DNA from: Comamonadaceae bacterium
GTDB taxonomy: Bacteria > Pseudomonadota > Gammaproteobacteria > Burkholderiales > Burkholderiaceae
DNA: 7,069 nt
Direction: 5' to 3'
NCBI GenBank assembly: GCA_947377705.1
Contig: CANCGU010000137.1
Span: 1-7,069, forward strand
In this document: positions 1 through 5,725 of the stretch, piece after piece
Layout of the letters: the number at the start of each line of letters is the position of its first letter
Numbering within the stretch: the stretch's first letter is position 1
Made by a program: the position numbers and the translations under genes
Notes under the pieces: model-generated
What the model was told of the DNA's origin: nothing
What the model saw: only the letters and a program-made list of their open reading frames with translations
Database searches by the model: none

Positions 1-207
1 GAAGTGACTGCCGAGGTGCAAGCCGCTTACCCCGGTTTGGATTTGTCCTTTGGTGTGGACAACATCATTCCTAAGCCTTTCGACACACGTCTCATCCAGC
101 GCATTGCGCCTGCGGTGGCGCGTGCGGCTGAAGCCTCGGGTGTGGCCAAGCGCCCCATCAAAGACTTTGACGCCTACGCCAAAACCTTGACCGCTTGGGT
201 CAAGTAA
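1..207 (+). CDS. Malic enzyme (oxaloacetate-decarboxylating), C-terminal end, partial
   Basis: These are the last 68 codons of a malic enzyme, which oxidatively decarboxylates malate to pyruvate in the cytoplasm with NAD(P) as acceptor. The 5' part lies outside the window and the frame is open from base 1. The recognisable signature is the end of the NAD-binding malic domain: IIPKPFDTRLI, then IAPAVARAAE, then SGVAKRPI followed by DFDAY. In the long MaeB form common in Proteobacteria this stretch continues into a phosphotransacetylase-like domain of roughly 300 residues. Here translation stops at TAA (205-207) a few residues after DAY, so this is the short form without that domain. The cofactor (NAD or NADP) cannot be decided from this fragment, so I give no gene symbol. 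The next gene begins 4 bases downstream. The family call is firm; the short-form call rests on the position of the stop. Confidence 0.88.
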   Translation, partial: EVTAEVQAAYPGLDLSFGVDNIIPKPFDTRLIQRIAPAVARAAEASGVAKRPIKDFDAYAKTLTAWVK

Positions 208-211
208 CGCC

Positions 212-433
212 TTGAGTCGCCTCAAGTTCACCCGCGACAAAATCTACAAAACGGTAGCGCGCCAGTTGCATGGCGTGGTGCCGTGTTGGGTTTGCGGCGA
301 GCATGTGGCGCACGCCGACGCCACGCTAGAGCACATCCAGCCGCTGAGTGAGGGCGGCAACAGCCACCAAGACAATTTGGCGATCAGCCATGACCGCTGT
401 AACAACTTGCGACACGCGAAAACGAAACACTGA
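212..433 (+). CDS. Small HNH endonuclease-like protein, 73 aa, TTG start
   Basis: This is a small protein with an HNH (beta-beta-alpha-metal) nuclease fold and no other domain. A CxxC pair (Cys25, Cys28) is followed by Glu40-His41 in LEHIQPLSEGG, then Asp54-Asn55-Leu56, then HDRCN with His60, Cys63 and Asn64. In the family, the EH/DH histidine and the Asn position the metal and activate water, while two CxxC pairs bind structural zinc. Here the second pair is HxxC and the last catalytic-type position looks like Asn64 rather than His, as in some family members. The start is TTG at 212: an in-frame stop at 188-190 excludes earlier starts, and the next possible start (TTG at 266) would remove the basic N-terminal part. 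No good Shine-Dalgarno is seen. The gene sits 4 bases after the malic enzyme stop, and its own TGA overlaps the next ATG by one base, which suggests translational coupling. Substrate and role are unknown. Confidence 0.8.
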   Translation: MSRLKFTRDKIYKTVARQLHGVVPCWVCGEHVAHADATLEHIQPLSEGGNSHQDNLAISHDRCNNLRHAKTKH

Positions 434-1323
434 TGCCGCATCAAAAAAAGCACAACGCGTTGATCGGCATCTGTTTATTGCTTTTTGCCGTCATGTGCTT
501 TGCCACGTTAGACACCACGAGCAAGCGGGTGACCACGGAAATTCCGCTCATGATGGCCGTGTGGGCACGTTACTTTTTTCAGGCCTTGCTCACCACCGCT
601 GTGGTGTTGCCGATCAAAGGCCTTGACGTCGTCAAAACCAATAACCCACGTCAGCAAATCACGCGCGGCCTGTTGTTGGTGTCCGTCACAGGCTTGGCTT
701 TTGCGAGTTTGCAGCTCATGCCCGTGGGTGAGTTCACGGCCATTGTGATGACGGTGCCTTTGCTCGTCACGCTGTTGGCGACGCGCATGTTGGGTGAACA
801 TGTCTCCACGCAGCGTGTAGTTTTGGTGTGTGGCGGGTTCATCGGCACCCTCATCATTGTGCGGCCAGGCACACAAGTCTTTGGTTGGCCTTTGCTCATC
901 CCGCTTGCCTTGGTGCTCGTGAATGCGGCCTTCCAACTGCTCACCAGCAAGATGGCGCGCACGGAAGATGCCATGACCACACAGTTCTACACCACCTGGA
1001 TTGGCACCGCGCTGGCCTCCGTGCCACTCTTTTGGTTTTGGACGCCAGTGACCGACACGCAGCTCTTGCTGGAATTGGTGTTGATGGGCGTGTCCGGTTG
1101 CATCGGACATTTTTTACTCATCTTGGCGTTTGAACGCTCGCCCGCTGGCACGCTGATGCCCTATATGTACGCGCAAATTGGATTTGCCATGTTGGGCGAT
1201 TGGTTGATCTTTCAGCATGTGCCAGACCATGGGTCGCTGCTTGGCATTGGCCTGATTACCTTGAGCGGTCTGGCCGGTGGTTTGTTAACTTTGTACGAGC
1301 TTCGTCAAAAAACGCAGGGTTGA
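433..1323 (+). CDS. EamA/DMT-superfamily inner-membrane permease
   Basis: This is a 296-residue membrane protein of the drug/metabolite transporter superfamily, the usual size for two EamA repeats. Ten hydrophobic segments can be read, at about 9-26, 38-60, 79-97, 99-118, 127-145, 151-170, 183-203, 211-231, 241-261 and 267-287. The pattern at the end of repeat 1 is typical of the family: LMPVGEFTAIVMTVPLLVTLLA, split here by position as residues 95-116, then LGEHVS and IIVRPG. The matching stretch of repeat 2 is FERSPAGTLMPYMYAQIGFA (234-253). Such proteins move metabolites, often amino acids or other small organic molecules, across the inner membrane; the substrate here cannot be named. The start ATG overlaps the stop of the HNH gene (TGATG), and no clear Shine-Dalgarno precedes it, so translation may depend on the upstream gene. 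It converges on the lipocalin gene with 11 bases between stops. Confidence 0.9.
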   Translation: MPHQKKHNALIGICLLLFAVMCFATLDTTSKRVTTEIPLMMAVWARYFFQALLTTAVVLPIKGLDVVKTNNPRQQITRGLLLVSVTGLAFASLQLMPVGEFTAIVMTVPLLVTLLATRMLGEHVSTQRVVLVCGGFIGTLIIVRPGTQVFGWPLLIPLALVLVNAAFQLLTSKMARTEDAMTTQFYTTWIGTALASVPLFWFWTPVTDTQLLLELVLMGVSGCIGHFLLILAFERSPAGTLMPYMYAQIGFAMLGDWLIFQHVPDHGSLLGIGLITLSGLAGGLLTLYELRQKTQG

Positions 1324-1339
1324 GGCTGTTTGCTTCAAC
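1319..1339. terminator. Stem-loop across both convergent stop codons (candidate terminator)
   Basis: An 8-bp stem, GTTGAGGC (1319-1326) with GCTTCAAC (1332-1339), has one G-T wobble and a 5-base loop TGTTT. It covers the TGA of the EamA gene and the TGA of the lipocalin gene. ACGC (1312-1315) and GCGT (1340-1343) can add four pairs below it across a 3-base bulge. Read on the minus strand, the stem is followed after 6-7 bases by a run of six T, so it could end lipocalin transcription. The plus-strand reading has no T tract. Function is inferred. Confidence 0.4.
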
Positions 1340-1913
1340 GCGTGGCTGAAGTTTGAACCGTGCGTTCGAGTTTTTGCACGTCAAAGTTTTGTGCTTTGAG
1401 GCGCTCTAGCAGTGCGCCATAGGCCATGGCATCGACCTGCGGCGTGCGCGACAGCACCCACAGGTATTCGCGTTTGGCGTCACTCACCGCGGCCAGTCGG
1501 TAGTCGGCGTCGAGGTCAATCACCCAATAGTCGCCCCACACCATCGGCAGCCAGCTGAGCCATGCGGGGGCAAAGCGGACTTGCAGTTTGGGCGAGGTGG
1601 CCGGGCCAACTTGTTTGGCCAAGCCCAAAGCGTCGATCGTGCGGCCATCGACACTGACGCAGCTGTTGAGTACTTGCACTGAGCCATCGGTCTGCGCCAA
1701 ATACTGCGCGCGCGTGTTGGTCACGCATTGGCGTTGAAAGCGATTGGGGAACTTGGCGATTTCGTACCAAGTGCCCATGTAGCGCTGCACATCCAGGACG
1801 TCGATGGTGCGTACGGGTGACAAGGCGACCACAGGTGTGGTGGCAGTTTGTGCTGCCGTCGGTAGCGTTGCAAAAACCAATGATGCAGCAAGCCAAATCT
1901 GTTGGAGCGTCAT
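1335..1913 (-). CDS. Blc-type bacterial lipocalin, exported
   Basis: This is a 192-residue lipocalin, a beta-barrel carrier of small hydrophobic ligands such as fatty acids or lysophospholipids. Residues 1 to about 21 form a signal peptide (hydrophobic core IWLAASLVFATLP, then TAAQ). The lipocalin G-x-W motif is in RYMGTWYEIAKFPNRFQ (44-60). The second conserved region, YWVIDLDADYRLAAVSD (129-145), is followed by REYLWVLSRTP (148-158), which carries the conserved Arg156. Cys63 and Cys85 could form a disulfide. E. coli Blc is an outer-membrane lipoprotein; here no lipobox Cys follows the signal peptide, so the protein is probably periplasmic or soluble. The start ATG has an AAGGA 6 bases upstream. 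The gene follows the yggT-like gene by 22 bases in the same direction and is likely co-transcribed with it. Ligand and physiological role are not shown by the sequence. Confidence 0.92.
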   Translation of the reverse strand: MTLQQIWLAASLVFATLPTAAQTATTPVVALSPVRTIDVLDVQRYMGTWYEIAKFPNRFQRQCVTNTRAQYLAQTDGSVQVLNSCVSVDGRTIDALGLAKQVGPATSPKLQVRFAPAWLSWLPMVWGDYWVIDLDADYRLAAVSDAKREYLWVLSRTPQVDAMAYGALLERLKAQNFDVQKLERTVQTSATR

Positions 1914-1919
1914 GGTGAT

Positions 1920-1924
1920 TCCTT
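1920..1924 (-). promoter_or_regulatory. Shine-Dalgarno of the lipocalin gene
   Basis: AAGGA on the minus strand, 6 bases before the ATG at 1913-1911. It is one of the few clear ribosome binding sites in the window, and it fixes the lipocalin start. Confidence 0.7.
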
Positions 1925-1935
1925 GGTCAGAGGTT

Positions 1936-2496
1936 TTAAAAAATCAATTGCATCTGCACGTTGTGCAGCACGATTTCAGCGATTTGAATCAACAGCATCA
2001 GTGCGATGGGTGACAAATCCACCCCACCCATCTGCGGCAACACACGGCGAAGAGGGCGCAACAGGGGCTCGACCAATTGCGCTAAAAAATAACGCACATC
2101 CGATGCTGCGCTGAACCAAGACAACAGCGCGTAGCCAATCACCAGCCACATCAAGCTCGACAAAATCACGCTGACCAGCTCAAAGCCCGCATTCGCCAGC
2201 AAAGCCAGCCAATGCGCGGGCGCCCCTGCCATGATCCAAAGCAGCGAGTGCTTGGCCAGCAACACGGCATAGGCGGCGACCAAGCTTGCCGTGTCTAAGC
2301 GGCCTATCCCGGGCACAAAGCGGCGTACGGGCAGCACAATCCAATTGGTGATGCTGAACACAAAGGGTGCCAATGGGTTGCCCCCGCTTGACGACAAATT
2401 GATGCGCTGCAAATGCATGTACATGCGCAGCAAACAGGTGCCCGCCACCAAGCCGACGGCAAAGTGCAGGATCAAAGAGAAAATTTGTATCAACAT
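1936..2496 (-). CDS. YggT family integral membrane protein (two YGGT domains)
   Basis: This is a 186-residue inner-membrane protein with two YGGT repeats. Each repeat has a hydrophobic helix, then a conserved P-x-R-R segment, then a second helix. In repeat 1 these are NPLAPFVF (40-47), [15 protein letters not shown] (54-68) and a helix at about 70-90. In repeat 2 they are [20 protein letters not shown] (142-161) and a helix at about 162-180. The matched RR-x-x-P-x-x-G-x-x-D core in both halves points to an internal duplication. The family is widespread; in many bacteria it is linked to proC/yggS or, in Gram-positives and plastids, to division or osmotic functions, but its molecular activity is not settled. 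Here it is not next to proC or yggS. It precedes the lipocalin gene by 22 bases. The ATG at 2496-2494 has no clear Shine-Dalgarno, so the start is the best guess by length and by the N-terminal hydrophobic segment. Confidence 0.88.
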   Translation of the reverse strand: MLIQIFSLILHFAVGLVAGTCLLRMYMHLQRINLSSSGGNPLAPFVFSITNWIVLPVRRFVPGIGRLDTASLVAAYAVLLAKHSLLWIMAGAPAHWLALLANAGFELVSVILSSLMWLVIGYALLSWFSAASDVRYFLAQLVEPLLRPLRRVLPQMGGVDLSPIALMLLIQIAEIVLHNVQMQLIF

Positions 2497-2553
2497 GGCT
2501 GGAGTTTAGGCGGGCTCAGGCAAAATTTACGCATTCACTCTAGATTGTTCCGT
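2497..2553. promoter_or_regulatory. Divergent intergenic region between the yggT-like and yqhA-like genes
   Basis: These 57 bases are the only divergent gap in the window, so promoters for both flanking units should lie here or inside the 5' coding ends. The middle is AT-richer (2522-2529). I find only weak -10 candidates: TAGATT at 2541-2546 on the plus strand, and TAAATT on the minus strand at about 2529-2524. Neither has a convincing -35 partner at 16-18 bases. No purine-rich ribosome binding site precedes either ATG. I support the region, not a specific promoter. Confidence 0.35.
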
Positions 2554-3129
2554 ATGAAGCCAATCCCTCCCTTGCCCCGTTTTATTTTTGCCAGCCGCTG
2601 GTTACAGCTGCCTTTGTATTTGGGCCTCATCGCGGCACAGGCGGTGTACGTCTTTCATTTTTGGGTGGAGTTGGTGCATTTGGTTGAGGCGGCATTTGGT
2701 AGTCAGGCGGCGCTGGATGCTTTGGTGACCAGCATTGGCTACAAAAACGGCATGACGGTCACGCACCTGAGCGAGTCCATCACCATGTTGGTGGTGTTGG
2801 GCCTCATCGACGTGGTGATGATCTCTAACTTGCTCATCATGGTCATTGTGGGGGGGTATGAAACCTTCGTGTCTCGCATGTACCTCGAAGACCACCCGGA
2901 TCAGCCGGAGTGGCTCAGCCATGTGAACGCCTCGGTGTTGAAGGTCAAGCTGGGTATGGCCATCATTGGTATTTCGTCGATTCACCTGTTGAAGACCTTC
3001 ATCAATGCGGCCAATTACGACGAGAAAGTGTTGATGTGGCAAACCATCATCCACATCACCTTCTTGCTCAGCGCTTTGGCCATTGCGCTGACCGACAAAA
3101 TTTCGCACGCCAAAGAATCTTCACACTGA
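2554..3129 (+). CDS. UPF0114 family (YqhA-like) membrane protein
   Basis: This is a 191-residue membrane protein of the UPF0114/TIGR00645 family; E. coli YqhA is somewhat shorter. Four hydrophobic segments are visible at about 15-38, 74-98, 131-149 and 163-180. Family-type stretches are [20 protein letters not shown] (83-102) followed by ETFVSR, then [20 protein letters not shown] (130-149), and finally [13 protein letters not shown] near the end. The biochemical function of the family is unknown. I chose ATG at 2554 because the reading frame upstream runs through the start of the divergent gene and has no membrane or family character; an in-frame TTG at 2545 is possible. No Shine-Dalgarno is evident (GATTGTTCCGT precedes the ATG). 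The stop lies 7 bases before queC, so the two are probably one unit, although no functional link is known to me. Confidence 0.88.
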   Translation: MKPIPPLPRFIFASRWLQLPLYLGLIAAQAVYVFHFWVELVHLVEAAFGSQAALDALVTSIGYKNGMTVTHLSESITMLVVLGLIDVVMISNLLIMVIVGGYETFVSRMYLEDHPDQPEWLSHVNASVLKVKLGMAIIGISSIHLLKTFINAANYDEKVLMWQTIIHITFLLSALAIALTDKISHAKESSH

Positions 3130-3136
3130 ACCACCC

Positions 3137-3868
3137 ATGCAAGCACGTCACCCCATTCACCGCAACGCACTGGTTTTGTTCTCGGGCGGGCAAGACTCCA
3201 CCACTTGTTTGGCCCATGCGCTGGCGCAATACGAGCGCGTGGAGACCCTCGCGTTTGACTATCGCCAACGGCATTTGGTCGAACTAGAAGCGCGTTTGCA
3301 AGTGCTGGCACAAGTGCGCGCGCAGTTTCCACAGTGGGCGAACAAGCTAGGGGAAGACCATTTGCTAGACCTCGGCGTGTTGGGGCAGGTGAGTGAAACC
3401 TCCCTCACGCGTGACATGGCGTTCAAGATGGAAGCCTCGGGCTTGCCCAACACCTTTGTGCCAGGGCGCAACTTGTTGTTCCTCACGCTAGCCGCTGCTT
3501 TGGCTTATCGCCGTGATTTGGATGTCATCGTCACCGGCGTGTGTGAAACCGATTTCTCAGGTTATCCCGACTGCCGCGACGACACCATGAAGGCCATGCA
3601 AATTGCCTTGTCATTGGGCATGGACCGACGCTTGTTGATCGAAACCCCCCTGATGTGGATCGACAAGGCACAGACTTGGCAGCTGGCTTACGACTTAGGT
3701 CAAAAAGCACACGCCGATGGTGGCGACCAGCTGGTGGACCTGATCGTGGAACACACCCACACCTGCTACATGGGTGACCGCAGCCATCGCCACGACTGGG
3801 GCTATGGCTGCGGCACCTGCCCTGCGTGCGATTTGCGCGCCAAAGGCTGGGAGCGCTGGAGGGCTTAA
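3137..3868 (+). CDS. queC: 7-cyano-7-deazaguanine (preQ0) synthase QueC
   Basis: This is a 243-residue cytoplasmic enzyme that converts 7-carboxy-7-deazaguanine to preQ0 using ATP and ammonia, on the route to queuosine in tRNA. The N-terminal PP-loop is [14 protein letters not shown], with SGGQDST at 16-22. The middle carries the substrate-side stretches [14 protein letters not shown] and [18 protein letters not shown] zinc site is formed by Cys210 (HTHTCYMG) and Cys225, Cys228 and Cys231 (GCGTCPAC). Between Cys210 and Cys225 lies a His/Arg/Asp-rich loop ([12 protein letters not shown]) that is longer than I recall for the E. coli enzyme. The ATG follows the yqhA-like gene by 7 bases and lacks a strong Shine-Dalgarno. 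No queD, queE or queF is in the window, so other pathway steps must be encoded elsewhere. It converges on the ABC transporter gene with 3 bases between stops. Confidence 0.96.
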   Translation: MQARHPIHRNALVLFSGGQDSTTCLAHALAQYERVETLAFDYRQRHLVELEARLQVLAQVRAQFPQWANKLGEDHLLDLGVLGQVSETSLTRDMAFKMEASGLPNTFVPGRNLLFLTLAAALAYRRDLDVIVTGVCETDFSGYPDCRDDTMKAMQIALSLGMDRRLLIETPLMWIDKAQTWQLAYDLGQKAHADGGDQLVDLIVEHTHTCYMGDRSHRHDWGYGCGTCPACDLRAKGWERWRA

Positions 3869-3889
3869 TTTTTAGGACGTGACCAGCGC
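3853..3889. repeat. 7-bp perfect inverted repeat around convergent stops
   Basis: GCGCTGG (3853-3859) and CCAGCGC (3883-3889) are exact reverse complements separated by 23 bases. These bases contain both stop codons and the AT-rich junction TTAATTTTTAG. The long loop makes it a weak candidate for a bidirectional terminator. Chance is possible, because both arms are coding sequence. Confidence 0.35.
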
Positions 3890-5719
3890 AAACTTGGCGG
3901 CACTGCCCTCGGGGGCAGGCACAAATTGCCAAACCGTGTCGTGGTAACTGGCCACGCTGGCACGGTGGGCGATGGACACCAAGCCACCGCCTTCTTCACG
4001 CACCATGGTGCGCAGTTTTTCGTAAAGCACTTTTTCGCCTGCTTCATCCAAGGCGCTGGTGGCCTCGTCGGCAAACACCCAACGTGGGCGCTTGAGCAGC
4101 ACACGCGCCAAGGCCAAGCGCTGTTGCTCGCCGCCTGAAAGCTGTTGTGTCCATTGACCGGCCACGTCTAGCGCGTTCGCCAAATGAGGCAGCAGCGCGT
4201 CGTACAACGCGTTCTTCAAAGCTTCGTCGGTGTAGTGCTCGGCACTGTCGGGGTAGGCCAGCGCTTGACGCAAGGTGCCTTCTGGAAAGTAGGGGCGTTG
4301 CGGCATGAAGACGCTGCCCTCGGGCAGCACCACAGGACCGTAGGTGATGGGCTCGCCACGGCGATCGTGCGTGGGCGACGTGACGTGCGGCCAAATGCCG
4401 GCCAACACACGCAGCAGGGTCGACTTGCCGCAACCGGATGGACCGCGAATCAACACGGTGTCGCCCGCTGTTGCGTTGAGCGAGGTGTCAGCCAACAACA
4501 CGTCGCCATTGGGCAGAGAAATCGTGAGTGGCGTGGTGTGCAATGCATTGATCCCCGTGTGCGTGACGGGTGTGGCGCCAGTGAAAGACAGAGGCGTCGT
4601 TTCAGGCGCTGCCACTTCATCAACCTTGATCGCCAGCATCTGGTCTTGAAAACTGGTCAAACGCAGCGTGGTGGCTTGCCATGACGCTAAGCGGCTGTAG
4701 TTGCTGATGAACCAGCTCAATGACTCTTGCACTTGGCCAAAGGCGGATGAAATTTGCATCAGCTCACCCAACTGAATGGCCCCACTGAAATAGCGCGGTG
4801 ACGCCACCAACATGGGGAACACCACCGCCGCTTGACCATAGCCCGAGTTAAACCAGGTGTAACGTTTTTGCACACGCAGCAAACGCATGAAGTTGTCCAG
4901 CACTTGCGCAAAGCGCTCTTGCAGTGACAGACGTTCGACACGGCCACCACGGTCCAGTGCAATGGCTTCGCTGTACTCACGCACGCGCATCAGGTGGTGA
5001 CGAAAGTCAGCCTCTAGGCGTTGTTGCGAAAAATTCAGAGACGCCATCGAACGGCCAATGAAGTGCCCGATCAAGCTGCCCGCCAATGCGTAGGCCAAGG
5101 CCATCCACACCATGAAGCCGGGGATGTTGAAGCGTTCACCCCCCACGTCAAAGCTAAAACCCCCCGAAAGCGACCACAAGATGCCCACAAAGCTCAGCAG
5201 CGTGACGGAGGCATCTAACAAGCCCAGAGACAGACCCACCGTGTCGGCGGTGAACTGCTGTATGTCTTCTTGAATTCGCTGGTCAGGGTTGTCCGTCCCG
5301 TTTTTGCTTTGCAGTTCGAGTTGGTAAAACACATGGCCTGTGAGCCAGCGTTGCAAATAGTCGCGCGTCATCCAGGCGCGCCAACGGACTTCCAGCAACT
5401 GCGTGAGGTAGAAACGATAAACAGCGACGATGATGAAGCAAGTGGCCAACACGGCGAACACGCCGAGCTGATGCCAAAACACCTCGGCGTTGCGGTTTTG
5501 CAGTGCGTCGTAGAACACGCGGTTCCAGTCGTTGAGCAAGACCATCATGTACACCATGCCCAGGTTCAAGCCCACGCAAGCCGCGAGTAATAAGCGGGCA
5601 CGCCATTTTTCTTCAGACTTGAAATAGGGTAGAGACAACGCCCAAACGCGGCTGAGCTGCAAGCGGCTTTTTTGCCAATTCGTGGCCACGTTGTTGGCTA
5701 CGCTTTTAAATGTGTTCAT
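3872..5719 (-). CDS. ABC transporter, fused membrane and ATPase domains (SbmA/BacA/YddA-like)
   Basis: This is a complete 615-residue half-transporter with the membrane domain first and the nucleotide-binding domain second. The N-terminal half matches the SbmA/BacA-like membrane family: LNDWNRVFYDALQ (62-74) with EVFW at 79-82, and GTDNPDQRIQEDIQQFT (141-157). Hydrophobic segments lie at about 42-62, 84-104, 160-184, 198-224 and 293-315. A Pro/Thr-rich linker at about 366-398 leads to the ATPase, with Walker A GPSGCGKST (426-434), Q-loop Gln474 in MPQRPYFPEGTL, signature LSGGEQQ (527-533), Walker B WVFADE (547-552) with Glu552, D-loop SALD (555-558) and H-loop His585. All catalytic residues are present. 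Characterised relatives include SbmA/BacA, which import peptides and lack the ATPase domain, and mycobacterial Rv1819c, which has it and takes up cobalamin and other hydrophilic molecules. The substrate here is unknown. The start lies 6 bases after the nucleotidase stop. Confidence 0.92.
   Translation of the reverse strand: MNTFKSVANNVATNWQKSRLQLSRVWALSLPYFKSEEKWRARLLLAACVGLNLGMVYMMVLLNDWNRVFYDALQNRNAEVFWHQLGVFAVLATCFIIVAVYRFYLTQLLEVRWRAWMTRDYLQRWLTGHVFYQLELQSKNGTDNPDQRIQEDIQQFTADTVGLSLGLLDASVTLLSFVGILWSLSGGFSFDVGGERFNIPGFMVWMALAYALAGSLIGHFIGRSMASLNFSQQRLEADFRHHLMRVREYSEAIALDRGGRVERLSLQERFAQVLDNFMRLLRVQKRYTWFNSGYGQAAVVFPMLVASPRYFSGAIQLGELMQISSAFGQVQESLSWFISNYSRLASWQATTLRLTSFQDQMLAIKVDEVAAPETTPLSFTGATPVTHTGINALHTTPLTISLPNGDVLLADTSLNATAGDTVLIRGPSGCGKSTLLRVLAGIWPHVTSPTHDRRGEPITYGPVVLPEGSVFMPQRPYFPEGTLRQALAYPDSAEHYTDEALKNALYDALLPHLANALDVAGQWTQQLSGGEQQRLALARVLLKRPRWVFADEATSALDEAGEKVLYEKLRTMVREEGGGLVSIAHRASVASYHDTVWQFVPAPEGSAAKFALVTS
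3903..3918. repeat. Short perfect stem-loop in the 3' end of the ABC transporter gene
   Basis: CTGCCC (3903-3908) pairs with GGGCAG (3913-3918) around the 4-base loop TCGG. It lies 30 bases inside the transporter gene and 35 bases past the queC stop. No T tract follows on either strand, so I do not call it an intrinsic terminator. It could stabilise mRNA 3' ends or be incidental to the PEGS-coding codons. Confidence 0.35.
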
Positions 5720-5725
5720 GTGTTT

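Noticed and set aside
508..1110. 200-codon open frame on the minus strand
   Set aside because: It lies entirely antisense to the EamA permease; the translation is rich in His, Gln and Arg with no recognisable domain, as expected from the complement of a GC-rich gene.
2413..2553. N-terminal extension of the yqhA-like frame from an ATG at 2413
   Set aside because: The extension overlaps the start of the divergent yggT-like gene, has no hydrophobic or family-like character, and would make the protein much longer than its relatives; ATG 2554 is preferred.
2602..3108. 168-codon open frame on the minus strand
   Set aside because: It is antisense to the UPF0114 gene, has a low-complexity His/Gln/Asp composition and no ribosome binding site; a shadow frame.
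3903..3918. Intrinsic terminator for queC
   Set aside because: The stem is only 6 bp and is not followed by a T run on either strand, so it is listed only as a stem-loop.
4184..4684. 166-codon open frame on the plus strand
   Set aside because: It is antisense to the ATPase domain of the ABC transporter, whose Walker A and linker are clearly encoded on the other strand.
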